64,000 bases of DNA from an uncultured Faecalibacterium sp. (GTDB taxonomy: Bacteria > Bacillota > Clostridia > Oscillospirales > Ruminococcaceae). The translations under genes were made by a program, and so were the position numbers. The stretch is from assembly GCA_934524985.1 (NCBI GenBank), contig CAKSYT010000005.1:62001-126000 (forward strand), in the 5' to 3' direction. This document shows, piece after piece, positions 57,501 to 64,000 of this stretch. The stretch's first letter is position 1. Each line of letters begins with the position of its first letter. Below the pieces are notes generated by a model. That model had not been told where the DNA came from. It searched no databases and saw only the letters and a list, made by a program, of their open reading frames with translations.

Positions 57501-59825
57501 TTTGTTGACTTCAACATCATAGGTCAAAATATACTGTTCGCCTTTTGACATTGCAGGCAGACCAGTAATCTCGAAGCCATTGTTATCAGGATTCTTGGTT
57601 AAAGTGTATTTGCTCGCATCAATAGGGTTGCCATTTTTATCTTTTAGCGTGAAAGAATCCCACTTGTAAGAAGTAGAGGTAGAGGTAGTATTATTCAGCT
57701 TATCCTTAATATATACTTCACCATTCCAGCCATTATCCGAGGTAACGGTAACAGTATAATGGATAATCGTTTTTCCGCTTATGGATTCATCAATGGAACC
57801 GGTCTTGTTGATCCTGATATCCTTCGGGTCGGTTACCTTGATGGTGACACTGCTGCCGGGGAAGCTGATGCTGCCGCCATCGCCAAGTTTTTCGGTCGTA
57901 ACTTTTGCTTCCAAGCCAAAGGAACCTTTAAAAGGCTGGTGGGCGTCAAAATCATCGTTGAGATGCAGGGTGACAAGGCCGGTCTTGGAAACATCCATTT
58001 TACCAATAACCTTACCGCTCTGGGTGATATCCTGCCCCTGAATGGCAGTGCTCAGATAGATACCGGTAGGCAGCTGATAAGTCAGACTGCGGTTTGTATC
58101 TGTCTCATTAAAGGTATTAGCAGGAATAGAAAAATTGTAATCCAGAACGACCTTGTCGCCAGTCTTCAGGTCGATCGAGCTGCCGGTCTGCACCACATTA
58201 TTGATCGTGATCGTAGTGCCAGTGATCCAGCTTTCCTGCAACGTGGTCGCGGTGCTTACGGTCGTGGGTTCACCCGCCAGCAAAAGCATATCGGATGCTT
58301 GCAGTGCGCCGTCAACGGCAGAGGAGAGCATCTCGTCTGCATACTGGGCATAGGCAACATCCACCACGCCCAGAACCTCGGCGTTGGAAAGGGTGACCTC
58401 AGCCACCTTGCCGTCCACGTCGCCGGAGATAACGGTCAGCGTGTTCTCGTCTGCTTCGCTCACGATGCCCACGGTCTCCACGGGCTGAGCATCGGTCACG
58501 GTGGTGGTCTGTGGCTCGGCAGCAGGGGAGACTACGCTGGGCGCAGCGGTGTCGGTGGTATCGGGAGTGGTCACACTGTCGGTGGTGGTATCCAGCGCAG
58601 CCGTGCCGGAACCTTCAAGCTCTGCGCCGTTTTCGCCATCGGCGTCCATGCTGAACAGGTCGTCCAGACCGTCCGCTGCACCATCGGCGCTGCTGTCCAC
58701 AGCCACGGTGCGGGTGACGTACTTATTATAAATAACGATGTCGCCCACATCGGCGGAACTGCCGTCCTCGCCGTCCAGCAGCCATTCCATGTCGCTCATG
58801 GAGCTGCGCAGGGCAAGCACGCTGGCCTCCTGCGGGATGGCGCTCTGGGGGATACCGGCGTACTTCAGGCAGTAAGAGAGGAACATCACGTCCCACTCGC
58901 CGTAGGGGTTGCCGTAGGACTGACCGTAGCGGGAGTAGTAGCGCAGGGTCACGCCGTCCGCGGGGTCAATCTCAAAGTTTTTCTCGCTCTGCTCGTAGCC
59001 CAGCTGGGTTTTTGCCACGCTGACCAGATCCTCGGCCCAGTTGCCGGAGATCACGGCCTCGGCGTTGGCGGCCTGCCACTCCTCGGGGGTCTCAAGGTCG
59101 GCGGAAGTGTCGCTCAGGCAGGCTACGGTGTGCTGATGCTCCGGCAGGGGGCAGGTGAGCACTTCCTCGTAGCAGGCATCGGTGTGGTGGTGGTAGATGG
59201 GCTCCACGGTGTCCACCATCGGTGCCAGCGCCACGGGCTCGGCCACAGCCATAGCAGCCAATGCGGCGCTCTGGGTGGGCTCCACCACCTGCTCCACAAG
59301 CTCGCCTTCCTGCAGGCCGCAGGTCAACTCGTACTCGGTGGTATAGCAGCTTTCGTCGTGGGTATGCTCAAATTTTTCGCAGATCAGGCTGCCGTCCTCG
59401 GGGTCGAAGCAGTCGTCACCGTGGACGTGCTCTTCCTCCATGCAGGTCAGGGTCTGCACCTCAGTGTAGCAGTCGTCGGTGTGCTCGTGGGGCACAAACT
59501 CGATCTGCGGCTCCAGCGACAGCGGCATGATATCTTCCTCGGCGCTGGGCTGGTCGGCCTCGGCGGCGGCCACTTCGGCTGCATTTTCAAGCTCGCCTTC
59601 CTCGTAACCGCAGGTCAGCACCTTGGTGTAGCAATCAGCCGTGTGGGTGTGCTCCTCCTCGCCGCACTGGTACTGCGCGGTCATAGAAATGCCCACGCCG
59701 TGCAGCTGCCAGTTGACGAACAGGGTGGTGATCATGGCAAGCGCCAGCACGAATGCGGTATAGCGCCGCAGGGTGTGCCGGTTCTCGCGGAACCGCTCCA
59801 TGTACGTTTTAAGGATGTCGTTCAT
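54510..59825 (-). CDS. Large LPXTG surface adhesin, probable pilus tip
   Basis: 1771 residues; AGGAGGT precedes the ATG at 59825. A membrane/signal helix (22-42) leads into six HxHxxxC units (59-236), a CHAP/NlpC-like domain (about 261-370) in which the catalytic Cys position is Asp312 (EWDVMFLSYC), an acidic Thr-rich linker, then repeated isopeptide/Cna-type stalk domains (about 540-1560) and CnaB domains (1570-1720). LPSTG lies at 1731-1735, followed by a membrane helix and a basic tail. First structural gene of the pilus operon. The stalk part is visibly richer in AT than the N-terminal part. Confidence 0.87.
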   Translation of the reverse strand: MNDILKTYMERFRENRHTLRRYTAFVLALAMITTLFVNWQLHGVGISMTAQYQCGEEEHTHTADCYTKVLTCGYEEGELENAAEVAAAEADQPSAEEDIMPLSLEPQIEFVPHEHTDDCYTEVQTLTCMEEEHVHGDDCFDPEDGSLICEKFEHTHDESCYTTEYELTCGLQEGELVEQVVEPTQSAALAAMAVAEPVALAPMVDTVEPIYHHHTDACYEEVLTCPLPEHQHTVACLSDTSADLETPEEWQAANAEAVISGNWAEDLVSVAKTQLGYEQSEKNFEIDPADGVTLRYYSRYGQSYGNPYGEWDVMFLSYCLKYAGIPQSAIPQEASVLALRSSMSDMEWLLDGEDGSSADVGDIVIYNKYVTRTVAVDSSADGAADGLDDLFSMDADGENGAELEGSGTAALDTTTDSVTTPDTTDTAAPSVVSPAAEPQTTTVTDAQPVETVGIVSEADENTLTVISGDVDGKVAEVTLSNAEVLGVVDVAYAQYADEMLSSAVDGALQASDMLLLAGEPTTVSTATTLQESWITGTTITINNVVQTGSSIDLKTGDKVVLDYNFSIPANTFNETDTNRSLTYQLPTGIYLSTAIQGQDITQSGKVIGKMDVSKTGLVTLHLNDDFDAHQPFKGSFGLEAKVTTEKLGDGGSISFPGSSVTIKVTDPKDIRINKTGSIDESISGKTIIHYTVTVTSDNGWNGEVYIKDKLNNTTSTSTSYKWDSFTLKDKNGNPIDASKYTLTKNPDNNGFEITGLPAMSKGEQYILTYDVEVNKTNPAADGSYVINNNSARTNDEKPVTPWIQHNALLFKSGTYDPDTNLITWVVTVTNYNGGTIPKGYTLNDVIKTAGQTIVGDIKVTEKLHRYYGDETLFDTITGVSGQSSFEYMFPRAATGEEYKFTYTTTAPATVGQKVRNEASVPGGSTYSEAEVKDRGWNLNKAATKSTLEETDKANIYKAYWKITTAVPNNWDKKTITDYIYTPNKPDEGAHYGIAAELDTRLKSHLYFNCTDGTSLSYQEAVAAGIGIKITYYSDNHDQYMTSDLEIPANDRTKKVQAFKIELTNNYKGDKHIKELIINDYYTYVDVTGVPNDKKVQYENKAGTSAYYSYEKKTPDTPSEIKKGVSGIKQNNISTGSGNNQYGKTATVSYNNDGKTYLYYQVLVDVSERKNSDDTFMDDTITVTDKLPEGVTYVDGSAEATFWYKNGDFWNILYNQYDYVNGNKTPKLPQAHDLRDATFFDAQTTGNASSGQTLDFNFKHLQKLETGDAGSLKIKGFLIRYTVELDTTSEDSVWRDPETTTHDYINTVSWNGHSDDATATVNRVVNVLEKSGQQSENTSGAKTNGADYTIKINPTGKNLVPGKNYLTLTDTLTVQKGFAATLDLESVKLYDANDLDNPLSDNSYTFSYSTSVNEAGENVYTMVLTIPDERAFVLKYSYDTDAKNQNVELKNTANLEGKWASETSKKLDEVNGWAKVEQGLLTIHKVDSLNQKVGLEDAEFTLSRFNPETGKWETDKNQTMRTDSNGKVAIYVGSSTSVTMNATTLYRLTETDPPAGYRESDVAYYFVWAPNAWTGTDQELYNKVVGKNIQPGEDVPQFENVIVYQYGTAHDLYIKNDRSQLTIQKFWVNKNGQSMNPTEETSVTVKLYKYAKDGTSGTRTNGIFVQNIILDNTNSWTFTYNNLEDGYLYYIEEASTGNKYDVIYSDSNTTGVENGGLLTLTNKEKDNTGYELPSTGGAGTLPFTAVGGTMMLSALAYSFIHRKRRREGRADD

Positions 59826-59847
59826 AACGGAATACCTCCTCCCGGGG

Positions 59848-60438
59848 TCAGTGGATCAACGAGAAGCTGGACAGGGGCCATACCCTCAAGAAAACCCTGC
59901 CCACGATCTGGCTTTTTTCAACGCAGCCTATCACGCTGCTGCGGCTGTCGATGGAAGTGGCGCGGTGGTCGCCCAGCACGAAGTAGCGGTTTTCCGGCAC
60001 CTGATAGGGGAACCGGATGTCGCATTCGCCCACGGTCAGCGCGTCCACATAGGGTTCGTCCAGCGCCACGCCGTTTACCGAGACCACGCCGTTCACGTCC
60101 ATATCGATCACATCACCGGGCTGCCCGATGATGCGCTTGAGCAGCAGCTTGTTCTGCCAGTAAAACCCGCACAGCTCGCCGTTTTCAATGTGGTTGGATT
60201 TTACCAGCAGGATAATGTCCTTATCATTCAACGTAGGGTACATGCTGTCGCCGGAGACCTGAAGCACCGGCAGAAACAGCGTAGCCAGCAGCACGGCTGC
60301 TGCGGCCACCACCACCAGAATATAGATCGTACTGCGCAGCACCCGCTGGTAGCGGTTCTGGTACGCAAGACGCTCACGTTCTGCGGCCACTTCCTCGGTG
60401 GAAGGGATGGAAGCGAACCGGATATCGCGTTTTTTCAT
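59848..60438 (-). CDS. lepB: Signal peptidase I
   Basis: 196 residues. One N-terminal membrane helix (about 37-58), catalytic Ser65 in SGDSMYPTL and Lys101 in LLLKRIIGQPGD, then GDHRATSIDSR near 155. It cuts signal peptides outside the membrane. Its place in a pilus operon, coupled to the upstream gene by ATGA, suggests it is dedicated to the pilins, as in other pilus loci with their own peptidase. Confidence 0.9.
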   Translation of the reverse strand: MKKRDIRFASIPSTEEVAAERERLAYQNRYQRVLRSTIYILVVVAAAAVLLATLFLPVLQVSGDSMYPTLNDKDIILLVKSNHIENGELCGFYWQNKLLLKRIIGQPGDVIDMDVNGVVSVNGVALDEPYVDALTVGECDIRFPYQVPENRYFVLGDHRATSIDSRSSVIGCVEKSQIVGRVFLRVWPLSSFSLIH

Positions 60439-60974
60439 GTTTCCTCCGAAGGCAGGCCGTCAGTGCTGCGGTACTGATCCAGCAGCTCGTTGGCCTTGCG
60501 GTCAAATGCCTGCCAGCGCTGCTGCACCTCCTGCTCGGCGCGCTCTACCATGGCCTTGCAGTCGGCCTCGGTCTGGGTGCGCTTTTGCGCGGCGGCGGCG
60601 GTCATGGCATCGCATTCCTGCTGCGCCTGCGCCTTCAGGCTGTCGGCGTCTGCCTGTGCCTGTTCCAGAATGCGTTTGGCCTCGCTGCGCGCCTGCGAAA
60701 GGGTGTTGGCGGCGGTGGCGTTGGTGTCCGCAAGGCTGGCCTGCACCGAGTGCAGATAGTCATCGGCGGCGGCCTGCGCGGCGGCGAACACGTTGTTCAG
60801 CTCCAGCGCGGCCTGCGCGATGGAACCGGCGCTTTCCAGCCGGAGCTGCCGGTCCTGCAGCTGCGCGGTGAGCGCGGCGTTCTGCGCCTTGAGCTGGTCC
60901 TCGCTCTGTTTCAGCGCGTAGATGATCTCTATCAATTCAGCGCGGTGCATTCGCCGCAGTTCACGATCTGCCAT
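60435..60974 (-). CDS. Coiled-coil protein of unknown function, first gene of the pilus operon
   Basis: 179 residues, almost entirely helical and charged. Two segments suggest coiled coils: about 8-45 (ELIEIIYALKQSEDQLKAQN) and about 75-165, rich in Ala, Gln, Glu. No signal peptide or membrane segment, so it is cytoplasmic. DivIVA-like polar-scaffold proteins look similar, but no firm family can be named. It overlaps lepB by 4 bp, so it is made together with the pilus export machinery. Confidence 0.72.
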   Translation of the reverse strand: MADRELRRMHRAELIEIIYALKQSEDQLKAQNAALTAQLQDRQLRLESAGSIAQAALELNNVFAAAQAAADDYLHSVQASLADTNATAANTLSQARSEAKRILEQAQADADSLKAQAQQECDAMTAAAAQKRTQTEADCKAMVERAEQEVQQRWQAFDRKANELLDQYRSTDGLPSEET

Positions 60975-61009
60975 TTGCGTACAAACTCCCGAATGTAAGA
61001 TGACGAAAT

Positions 61010-61032
61010 TTCTTTCGGAAATTCCGAAAGAA
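61010..61032. promoter_or_regulatory. 23-bp palindrome upstream of the pilus operon
   Basis: TTCTTTCGGAA-A-TTCCGAAAGAA, perfect 11-bp arms around one base, between a possible minus-strand -10 (ATTGTA at 61109-61114, TACAAT on minus) and the first gene. An operator is likelier than a terminator, as no T-run follows. Confidence 0.6.
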
Positions 61033-61312
61033 CTTAAAGAAATTGCCTGAAAAATCGCTTGCCGTCACGCTATTTGCGCGGCCGGAGAGATCTTTTATAA
61101 GCTATCTTATTGTAACACATCTCCCGTAACAACAATATAACAAATCGGACACAAAATCAAGAGATAAAGCCGAAAAAATATCGCAAAATTTTTTGTTTTA
61201 TGTGTAAAACACCTAAAAAGAAGGCAATAAACCGCAAAGTTGTTAAAATTTTCCTTCATAATTCTGGCTTGTGAAGTTCTGCACAGTAGTGTACTGAACT
61301 GCTGCGTCTACG
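61033..61312. other. AT-rich intergenic region upstream of the pilus operon
   Basis: No gene seen. It is clearly more AT-rich than the genes and probably holds the pilus promoter near 61100-61140. Confidence 0.5.
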
Positions 61313-61355
61313 AAAAACGGGAGCCGCACTTTTTCGGAAAAAGCGCGGCTCCCGT
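61313..61355 (-). terminator. Terminator of the double-glycine peptide operon
   Basis: ACGGGAGCCGC / GCGGCTCCCGT with a T-run on the minus strand (AAAAA at 61313-61317 on plus). Confidence 0.85.
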
Positions 61356-61378
61356 ATCCAAACTTTGGGGTGATCCTT

Positions 61379-61612
61379 TTACTTGCCAAAGCTGCCCAGC
61401 AGGCTGTTCAGCGATACAAAGGACTGGTAGATGACGTTGACGTTGTTGATGATGGAGCTTGCACCGGAGAAGATGCGGGCGATGTAGTTGAACACCTTGC
61501 CGATGTCCAGGAAGGACTGGTAAGCGTTGCTGGCACCGCCGTCCAGATAGGTCATCTCCTCGGCTTCGATGGCGGAATAGCTGGCGGGCATTTTCATGGT
61601 AGAAGTAGTCAT
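61379..61612 (-). CDS. Double-glycine leader peptide (bacteriocin- or pheromone-like)
   Basis: 77 residues; ATG 61612 with AGAAAGGGA upstream. The leader ends EAEEMTYLDGG at residue 26, the class II bacteriocin-type double-glycine site with the hydrophobic residues before GG that C39 ABC transporters recognise. The mature part is 51 residues, without cysteine, with two YQSF segments (AYQSFLDIG and IYQSFVSLN) and a hydrophobic-amphipathic middle. No C39 transporter or immunity gene is adjacent. Paired with the InlB-repeat gene upstream. Confidence 0.75.
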   Translation of the reverse strand: MTTSTMKMPASYSAIEAEEMTYLDGGASNAYQSFLDIGKVFNYIARIFSGASSIINNVNVIYQSFVSLNSLLGSFGK

Positions 61613-61658
61613 GGTAAGATCCCTTTCTTCAATGGTATCATTGCGTTTACAGCAGTGT

Positions 61659-62117
61659 TCAGAACATGGTGGCGACCAGCAGGGTGGTAAGCAGGGCACC
61701 GGCCACAAGTGCGGGCCCTACATACTTTTGCCACTGGACGGCGGCGGGCTGGGTGGTGGGCTGCGGCACGGTAGTGGTACCGGCCTTGGCAGTCCAGTGG
61801 GCGTAGATGGTGGCGTCGGAGGTGAACACGGTGGAGGTGGTCACCTTGCTGCCGCCCACCGGCTCGGTGTACCAGCCGTCAAAGGTGTAGCCCGTCATGG
61901 TAGGCTGCTCGGGCGTGCTCTCCAGCTTGCCGGACAGGTTCGTGTAGGTGACCACAGTAGAGCAGATGCCGCCTTGGGCATCCATACCAATGGCGTACAC
62001 GTTCTCTTCCTTTTTGCTCCCTGAAGTTTTGTCGGCAGCAAATGCAGCCGGCAGTGCGCAGCACAGCAGCGTGAACAGGCAAAGCCCGACCACCAGCGTT
62101 TTCAGGAATTTTTTCAT
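61659..62117 (-). CDS. Small membrane-anchored protein with one InlB B-repeat
   Basis: 152 residues. Signal peptide to about AFA (27). A single InlB/Flg_new-type repeat (about 42-110) with GYTFDGWYTEPVGGSKV and TIYAHWT, a Thr/Pro linker, then a C-terminal membrane helix (about 134-152) with no LPXTG. Such repeats mediate surface interactions. It lies 46 bp upstream of the double-glycine peptide gene in the same direction, so the two are probably one transcript. Confidence 0.78.
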   Translation of the reverse strand: MKKFLKTLVVGLCLFTLLCCALPAAFAADKTSGSKKEENVYAIGMDAQGGICSTVVTYTNLSGKLESTPEQPTMTGYTFDGWYTEPVGGSKVTTSTVFTSDATIYAHWTAKAGTTTVPQPTTQPAAVQWQKYVGPALVAGALLTTLLVATMF

Positions 62118-62487
62118 GAGATCCCTCGCTTTCCTTCACAAAGATGGAGACACTGCCCCGCCCGAGCGCAGCCCGGACGCAGGAGAAGTTTCTTCAACTT
62201 ATTTTTATCACATCCAGTGTACCAGAAGCGCAACAAAAAATACAGTCTTTTGAGAAAATAATAAGAAAAATCAAGAAAAAAATAAATTTCACCTTTGCAA
62301 GATGAATCTTATGCCCCTACGGACTGTGTTTTTTGAAAAACGCATCCCGCAAAACTTACCTTTCGTAAAAACATGGCAGGATATGGAAAACGCAAAACCC
62401 CTGCCGCAAAGCCCCAAAAACGACCTAAACTGCCGCAAATGCAGCGGGCGGCGCGCAGAAAAAAGCTGCAAAAACACGGCGCACCTC
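62118..62487. other. AT-rich intergenic region
   Basis: No gene that I can support. Two long runs of A/T at 62200-62300 look like the promoter region of the minus-strand InlB-repeat gene (TACACT on minus at 62221-62216). Short frames here overlap the tRNA promoter and are not credible. Confidence 0.45.
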
Positions 62488-62516
62488 TTGTGGAACGGCG
62501 GAAAATATGGTATACT
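62488..62516 (+). promoter_or_regulatory. Promoter of the tRNA-Gln gene
   Basis: TTGTGG (62488-62493), 17-bp spacer, TATACT (62511-62516). Confidence 0.75.
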
Positions 62517-62527
62517 ATTTTGCATGA

Positions 62528-62601
62528 TGCGCCATCGCCAAGCGGTAAGGCAGGGGACTTTGACTCCCCCATCGTAGGTTCGACTCCTGCTGGCGCAACC
62601 A
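62528..62601 (+). tRNA. tRNA-Gln (anticodon UUG)
   Basis: Acceptor TGCGCCA / TGGCGCA, anticodon stem GGGGA / TCCCC with loop CTTTGAC giving anticodon TTG, T-arm GTAGG-TTCGACT-CCTGC, encoded CCA. Own promoter and terminator. Confidence 0.95.
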
Positions 62602-62603
62602 GA

Positions 62604-62641
62604 AAAAGGCCGTTGTACAGGAGACTGTGCAGCGGCCTTTT
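62604..62641 (+). terminator. Terminator of tRNA-Gln
   Basis: AAAAGGCCGTTGTACA / TGTGCAGCGGCCTTTT. Confidence 0.83.
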
Positions 62642-62693
62642 CTGCATTCTGCTGCAAAAACAGGCTTTGCACAAAGATTTTACCCGGATTTGA

Positions 62694-62722
62694 TTGCATC
62701 TGCGGGGCGCGGCTACTACAAT
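62694..62722 (+). promoter_or_regulatory. Promoter of the HD-domain gene
   Basis: TTGCAT (62694-62699), 17-bp spacer, TACAAT (62717-62722). Confidence 0.65.
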
Positions 62723-62766
62723 AATAAGTGTTTTCTCCAACTGAAACAATAAAGGATGCAACGAAC

Positions 62767-63423
62767 ATGACATATAAAGAAATCAAAAACAATGAAGAGG
62801 TCAACGAGCTGCTGAAGAAGGGCGACCGGAACCTTGGACTGCTTGGCTATACCGACCACTCCAAGGCGCACTGCGTCCGGGTGGCGGAGACTGCCGCGCA
62901 TATCCTGAAAAAGTTCGGCTACTCGGAGCACGAGATCGAGCTTGCCCGCATTGCAGGCTATATGCACGATATCGGCAATGCTATCAACCGCAGCCGCCAC
63001 GCAGAATACGGTGGGTTGCTGGCGAATGAGATTTTAAAGCAATACGACCTGAGCGTTGCGGACCGCATCACCATTGTATCAGCCATCTCCAACCACGATG
63101 AATCCACTGGCGGCGCGGTGGACGCGGTGTCGGCGGCGCTCATTATCGGCGACAAGACCGATGTGCGCCGCAGCCGTGTGCGCGAAAAGCCCAAGGCGAC
63201 CTTTGATATCCACGACCGGGTGAACTACGCGGTCACGGATCAGACCCTGAAGATCGATCTGGACAAAAAGGTCATCTCGCTGAATTTGCAGATCGACACG
63301 GATATTTGCAGCATGTACGAGTACTTCGAGATCTTTTTGCAGCGGATGCTGATGTGCCGCGGCGCAGCGGATATGCTGGGCGCGACCTTCAAACTGACCG
63401 CAAACGGCGCAAAGGTGCTGTAA
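62767..63423 (+). CDS. HD-domain phosphohydrolase
   Basis: 218 residues, ATG 62767. Metal-ligand pattern of an HD domain: His35 (HSKAHCVRVAE), His67-Asp68 (GYMHDIGNA), His110-Asp111 (ISNHDES) and an Asp near 129. Members hydrolyse nucleotides or cyclic nucleotides; the substrate is unknown. The C-terminal part (about 145-218) is an unrecognised helical domain that could sense or dimerise. Own promoter. Confidence 0.83.
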   Translation: MTYKEIKNNEEVNELLKKGDRNLGLLGYTDHSKAHCVRVAETAAHILKKFGYSEHEIELARIAGYMHDIGNAINRSRHAEYGGLLANEILKQYDLSVADRITIVSAISNHDESTGGAVDAVSAALIIGDKTDVRRSRVREKPKATFDIHDRVNYAVTDQTLKIDLDKKVISLNLQIDTDICSMYEYFEIFLQRMLMCRGAADMLGATFKLTANGAKVL

Positions 63424-63520
63424 AGCGTAAGCATAATAAGGCCGGCTACAAGTCTGTTTCGAAAATAGCTGCTTTTTAGCGGCAGCTGCCGTTTTCCGCA
63501 GCGACCCCTCTCGTGAAAAA

Positions 63521-63609
63521 GTGGTTCAGAAACGCCCGCAGGCGTTTCTGAACCACAAATTTTAAAATAGTATTCCTTTAAACATGCCCAGAGCGCAAGC
63601 GGAGGGCAT
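63521..63609 (+). repeat. Two-hairpin intergenic repeat, copy B
   Basis: 16-bp arms GTGGTTCAGAAACGCC / GGCGTTTCTGAACCAC with loop CGCA (63521-63556); AT-rich link; stem ATGCCC / GGGCAT (63584-63609) around AGAGCGCAAGCGGA; then TAAAATCGT. Confidence 0.78.
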
Positions 63610-63630
63610 TAAAATCGTTCTGCTCAGCAA

Positions 63631-63666
63631 AGGCGGCTGCACAGCGCTTTGTGCAGCCGCTTTTGT
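63631..63666. terminator. Bidirectional terminator after the HD and FCD genes
   Basis: GCGGCTGCAC / GTGCAGCCGC followed by TTTTGTTT, between converging genes. Confidence 0.75.
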
Positions 63667-64000
63667 TTATTTTTTGCCCTCCGGCAGCTTGAAGTAGACG
63701 CGGTATTCGTCCGAGTAGATCTTGCTGCCCATGCGGCTCACGCCGCCGTACAGGTGGGTGCGCATCAGGGGCTCGATGGCGTCCAGATCCTTCTCCCGCA
63801 GAATGCGCAGCATCTCGGCGTGCTCGCTGACAACGCTGGGCACGTTGCGCGCGCCCACGATATCCAGACGGATAAAGCGGGAATAGTCTGCCTGCGGGCG
63901 GGTCATCTGTTCCCAAAGGTACTCCTTGCTGGTTTTGCGGAACCAGTACTCGTGCATGGCAAGGTCGCAGCTGAGAAAGTGGTTGAAATCAAAGTTTTCC
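63667..64000 (-). CDS. GntR-family regulator, FCD domain (5' part outside window)
   Basis: The frame runs off the end of the window; 111 codons are seen. DLAMHEYWFRKTSKEYLWEQM and SEHAEMLRILREKDLDAIEPLMRTHL match the FCD effector-binding domain of FadR/GntR-type regulators, with the metal-ligand type His in EHAEM and THL. The N-terminal winged helix is upstream of the window. The ligand and target are unknown. Confidence 0.75.
   Translation of the reverse strand, partial: ENFDFNHFLSCDLAMHEYWFRKTSKEYLWEQMTRPQADYSRFIRLDIVGARNVPSVVSEHAEMLRILREKDLDAIEPLMRTHLYGGVSRMGSKIYSDEYRVYFKLPEGKK

Noticed and set aside
57759..60131. Plus-strand frame of about 790 codons opposite the adhesin
   Set aside because: Composition is Gly/Val/His-rich without domains; it mirrors the codon structure of the adhesin and lepB.
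61379..61612. Lanthipeptide or other modified peptide
   Set aside because: The core has no cysteine and no modification enzyme is nearby; an unmodified double-glycine peptide fits better.
62302..62577. Small frame of 91 codons before tRNA-Gln
   Set aside because: It runs into the tRNA gene and over its promoter, and has no ribosome site or recognisable sequence.

Overview
The window reads as a chromosomal stretch of a GC-rich Firmicute of the Faecalibacterium / Oscillospiraceae type. Support for this is indirect: a methionine T-box leader, sigma-A promoters with 17-bp spacers, GlpP antitermination, LPXTG/sortase surface proteins, double-glycine peptide chemistry, and genes that look about 60% GC by eye. 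The genus is an inference. No phage, IS element or CRISPR array is seen.

Layout. (1) 1-575: the 5' part of a threonine/serine exporter on the minus strand, behind a two-promoter leader with a terminator. (2) 838-6341: a T-box-controlled methionine operon, metQ-metN-metI (uptake), metY and metA; MetA has the acetyl-CoA type residue, which fits the O-acetylhomoserine sulfhydrylase next to it. (3) 6.4-13.6 kb: a low-GC acyltransferase, a minus-strand Crp/Fnr regulator-glycosyltransferase-flavoredoxin operon, a divergent orphan substrate-binding protein, a repeat-rich gap and a C69 dipeptidase. (4) 13.7-24.1 kb: the fructose operon fruR-fruK-fruA, a GPH sugar transporter, a DUF1846 protein, an NSS transporter and adenine deaminase. 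(5) 24.2-38.3 kb: a molybdenum/tungsten cluster with fdhD; an FMN-binding protein, Tat-type four-cluster ferredoxin, aldehyde ferredoxin oxidoreductase (AOR) and a YdhW-position protein; moeA, mobB, a second MPT-binding protein, moaC, moaA and a MOSC-Mog fusion; and modABC. Together these import molybdate, build the cofactor and supply an oxidoreductase. MPT synthase (moaD/moaE) is absent from the window.

(6) 38.5-43.6 kb, minus strand: a glycerol-3-phosphate dehydrogenase-like set (GlpA-like, FAD/NAD oxidoreductase, DUF1667) behind a GlpP-type attenuator, with glpP and an M20 amidohydrolase upstream. (7) 43.7-50.5 kb: secA (minus), a CPBP protease, rpsO and pnp. (8) 51.0-61.1 kb, minus strand: a sortase-pilus operon of coiled-coil protein, signal peptidase I, a 1771-residue tip adhesin, major pilin, class C sortase and small pilin. 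(9) 61.3-62.1 kb: an InlB-repeat membrane protein and a double-glycine leader peptide. (10) 62.5-64.0 kb: tRNA-Gln(UUG), an HD-domain protein and a truncated GntR/FCD regulator.

Two families of dispersed intergenic repeats run through the window. One is a MITE-like element rich in GCTCCCCC hairpins. The other is a two-hairpin element whose stems differ between four copies by compensating changes; it is the best candidate here for an undescribed structured element. The double-glycine peptide next to the pilus locus is the best protein-level candidate.
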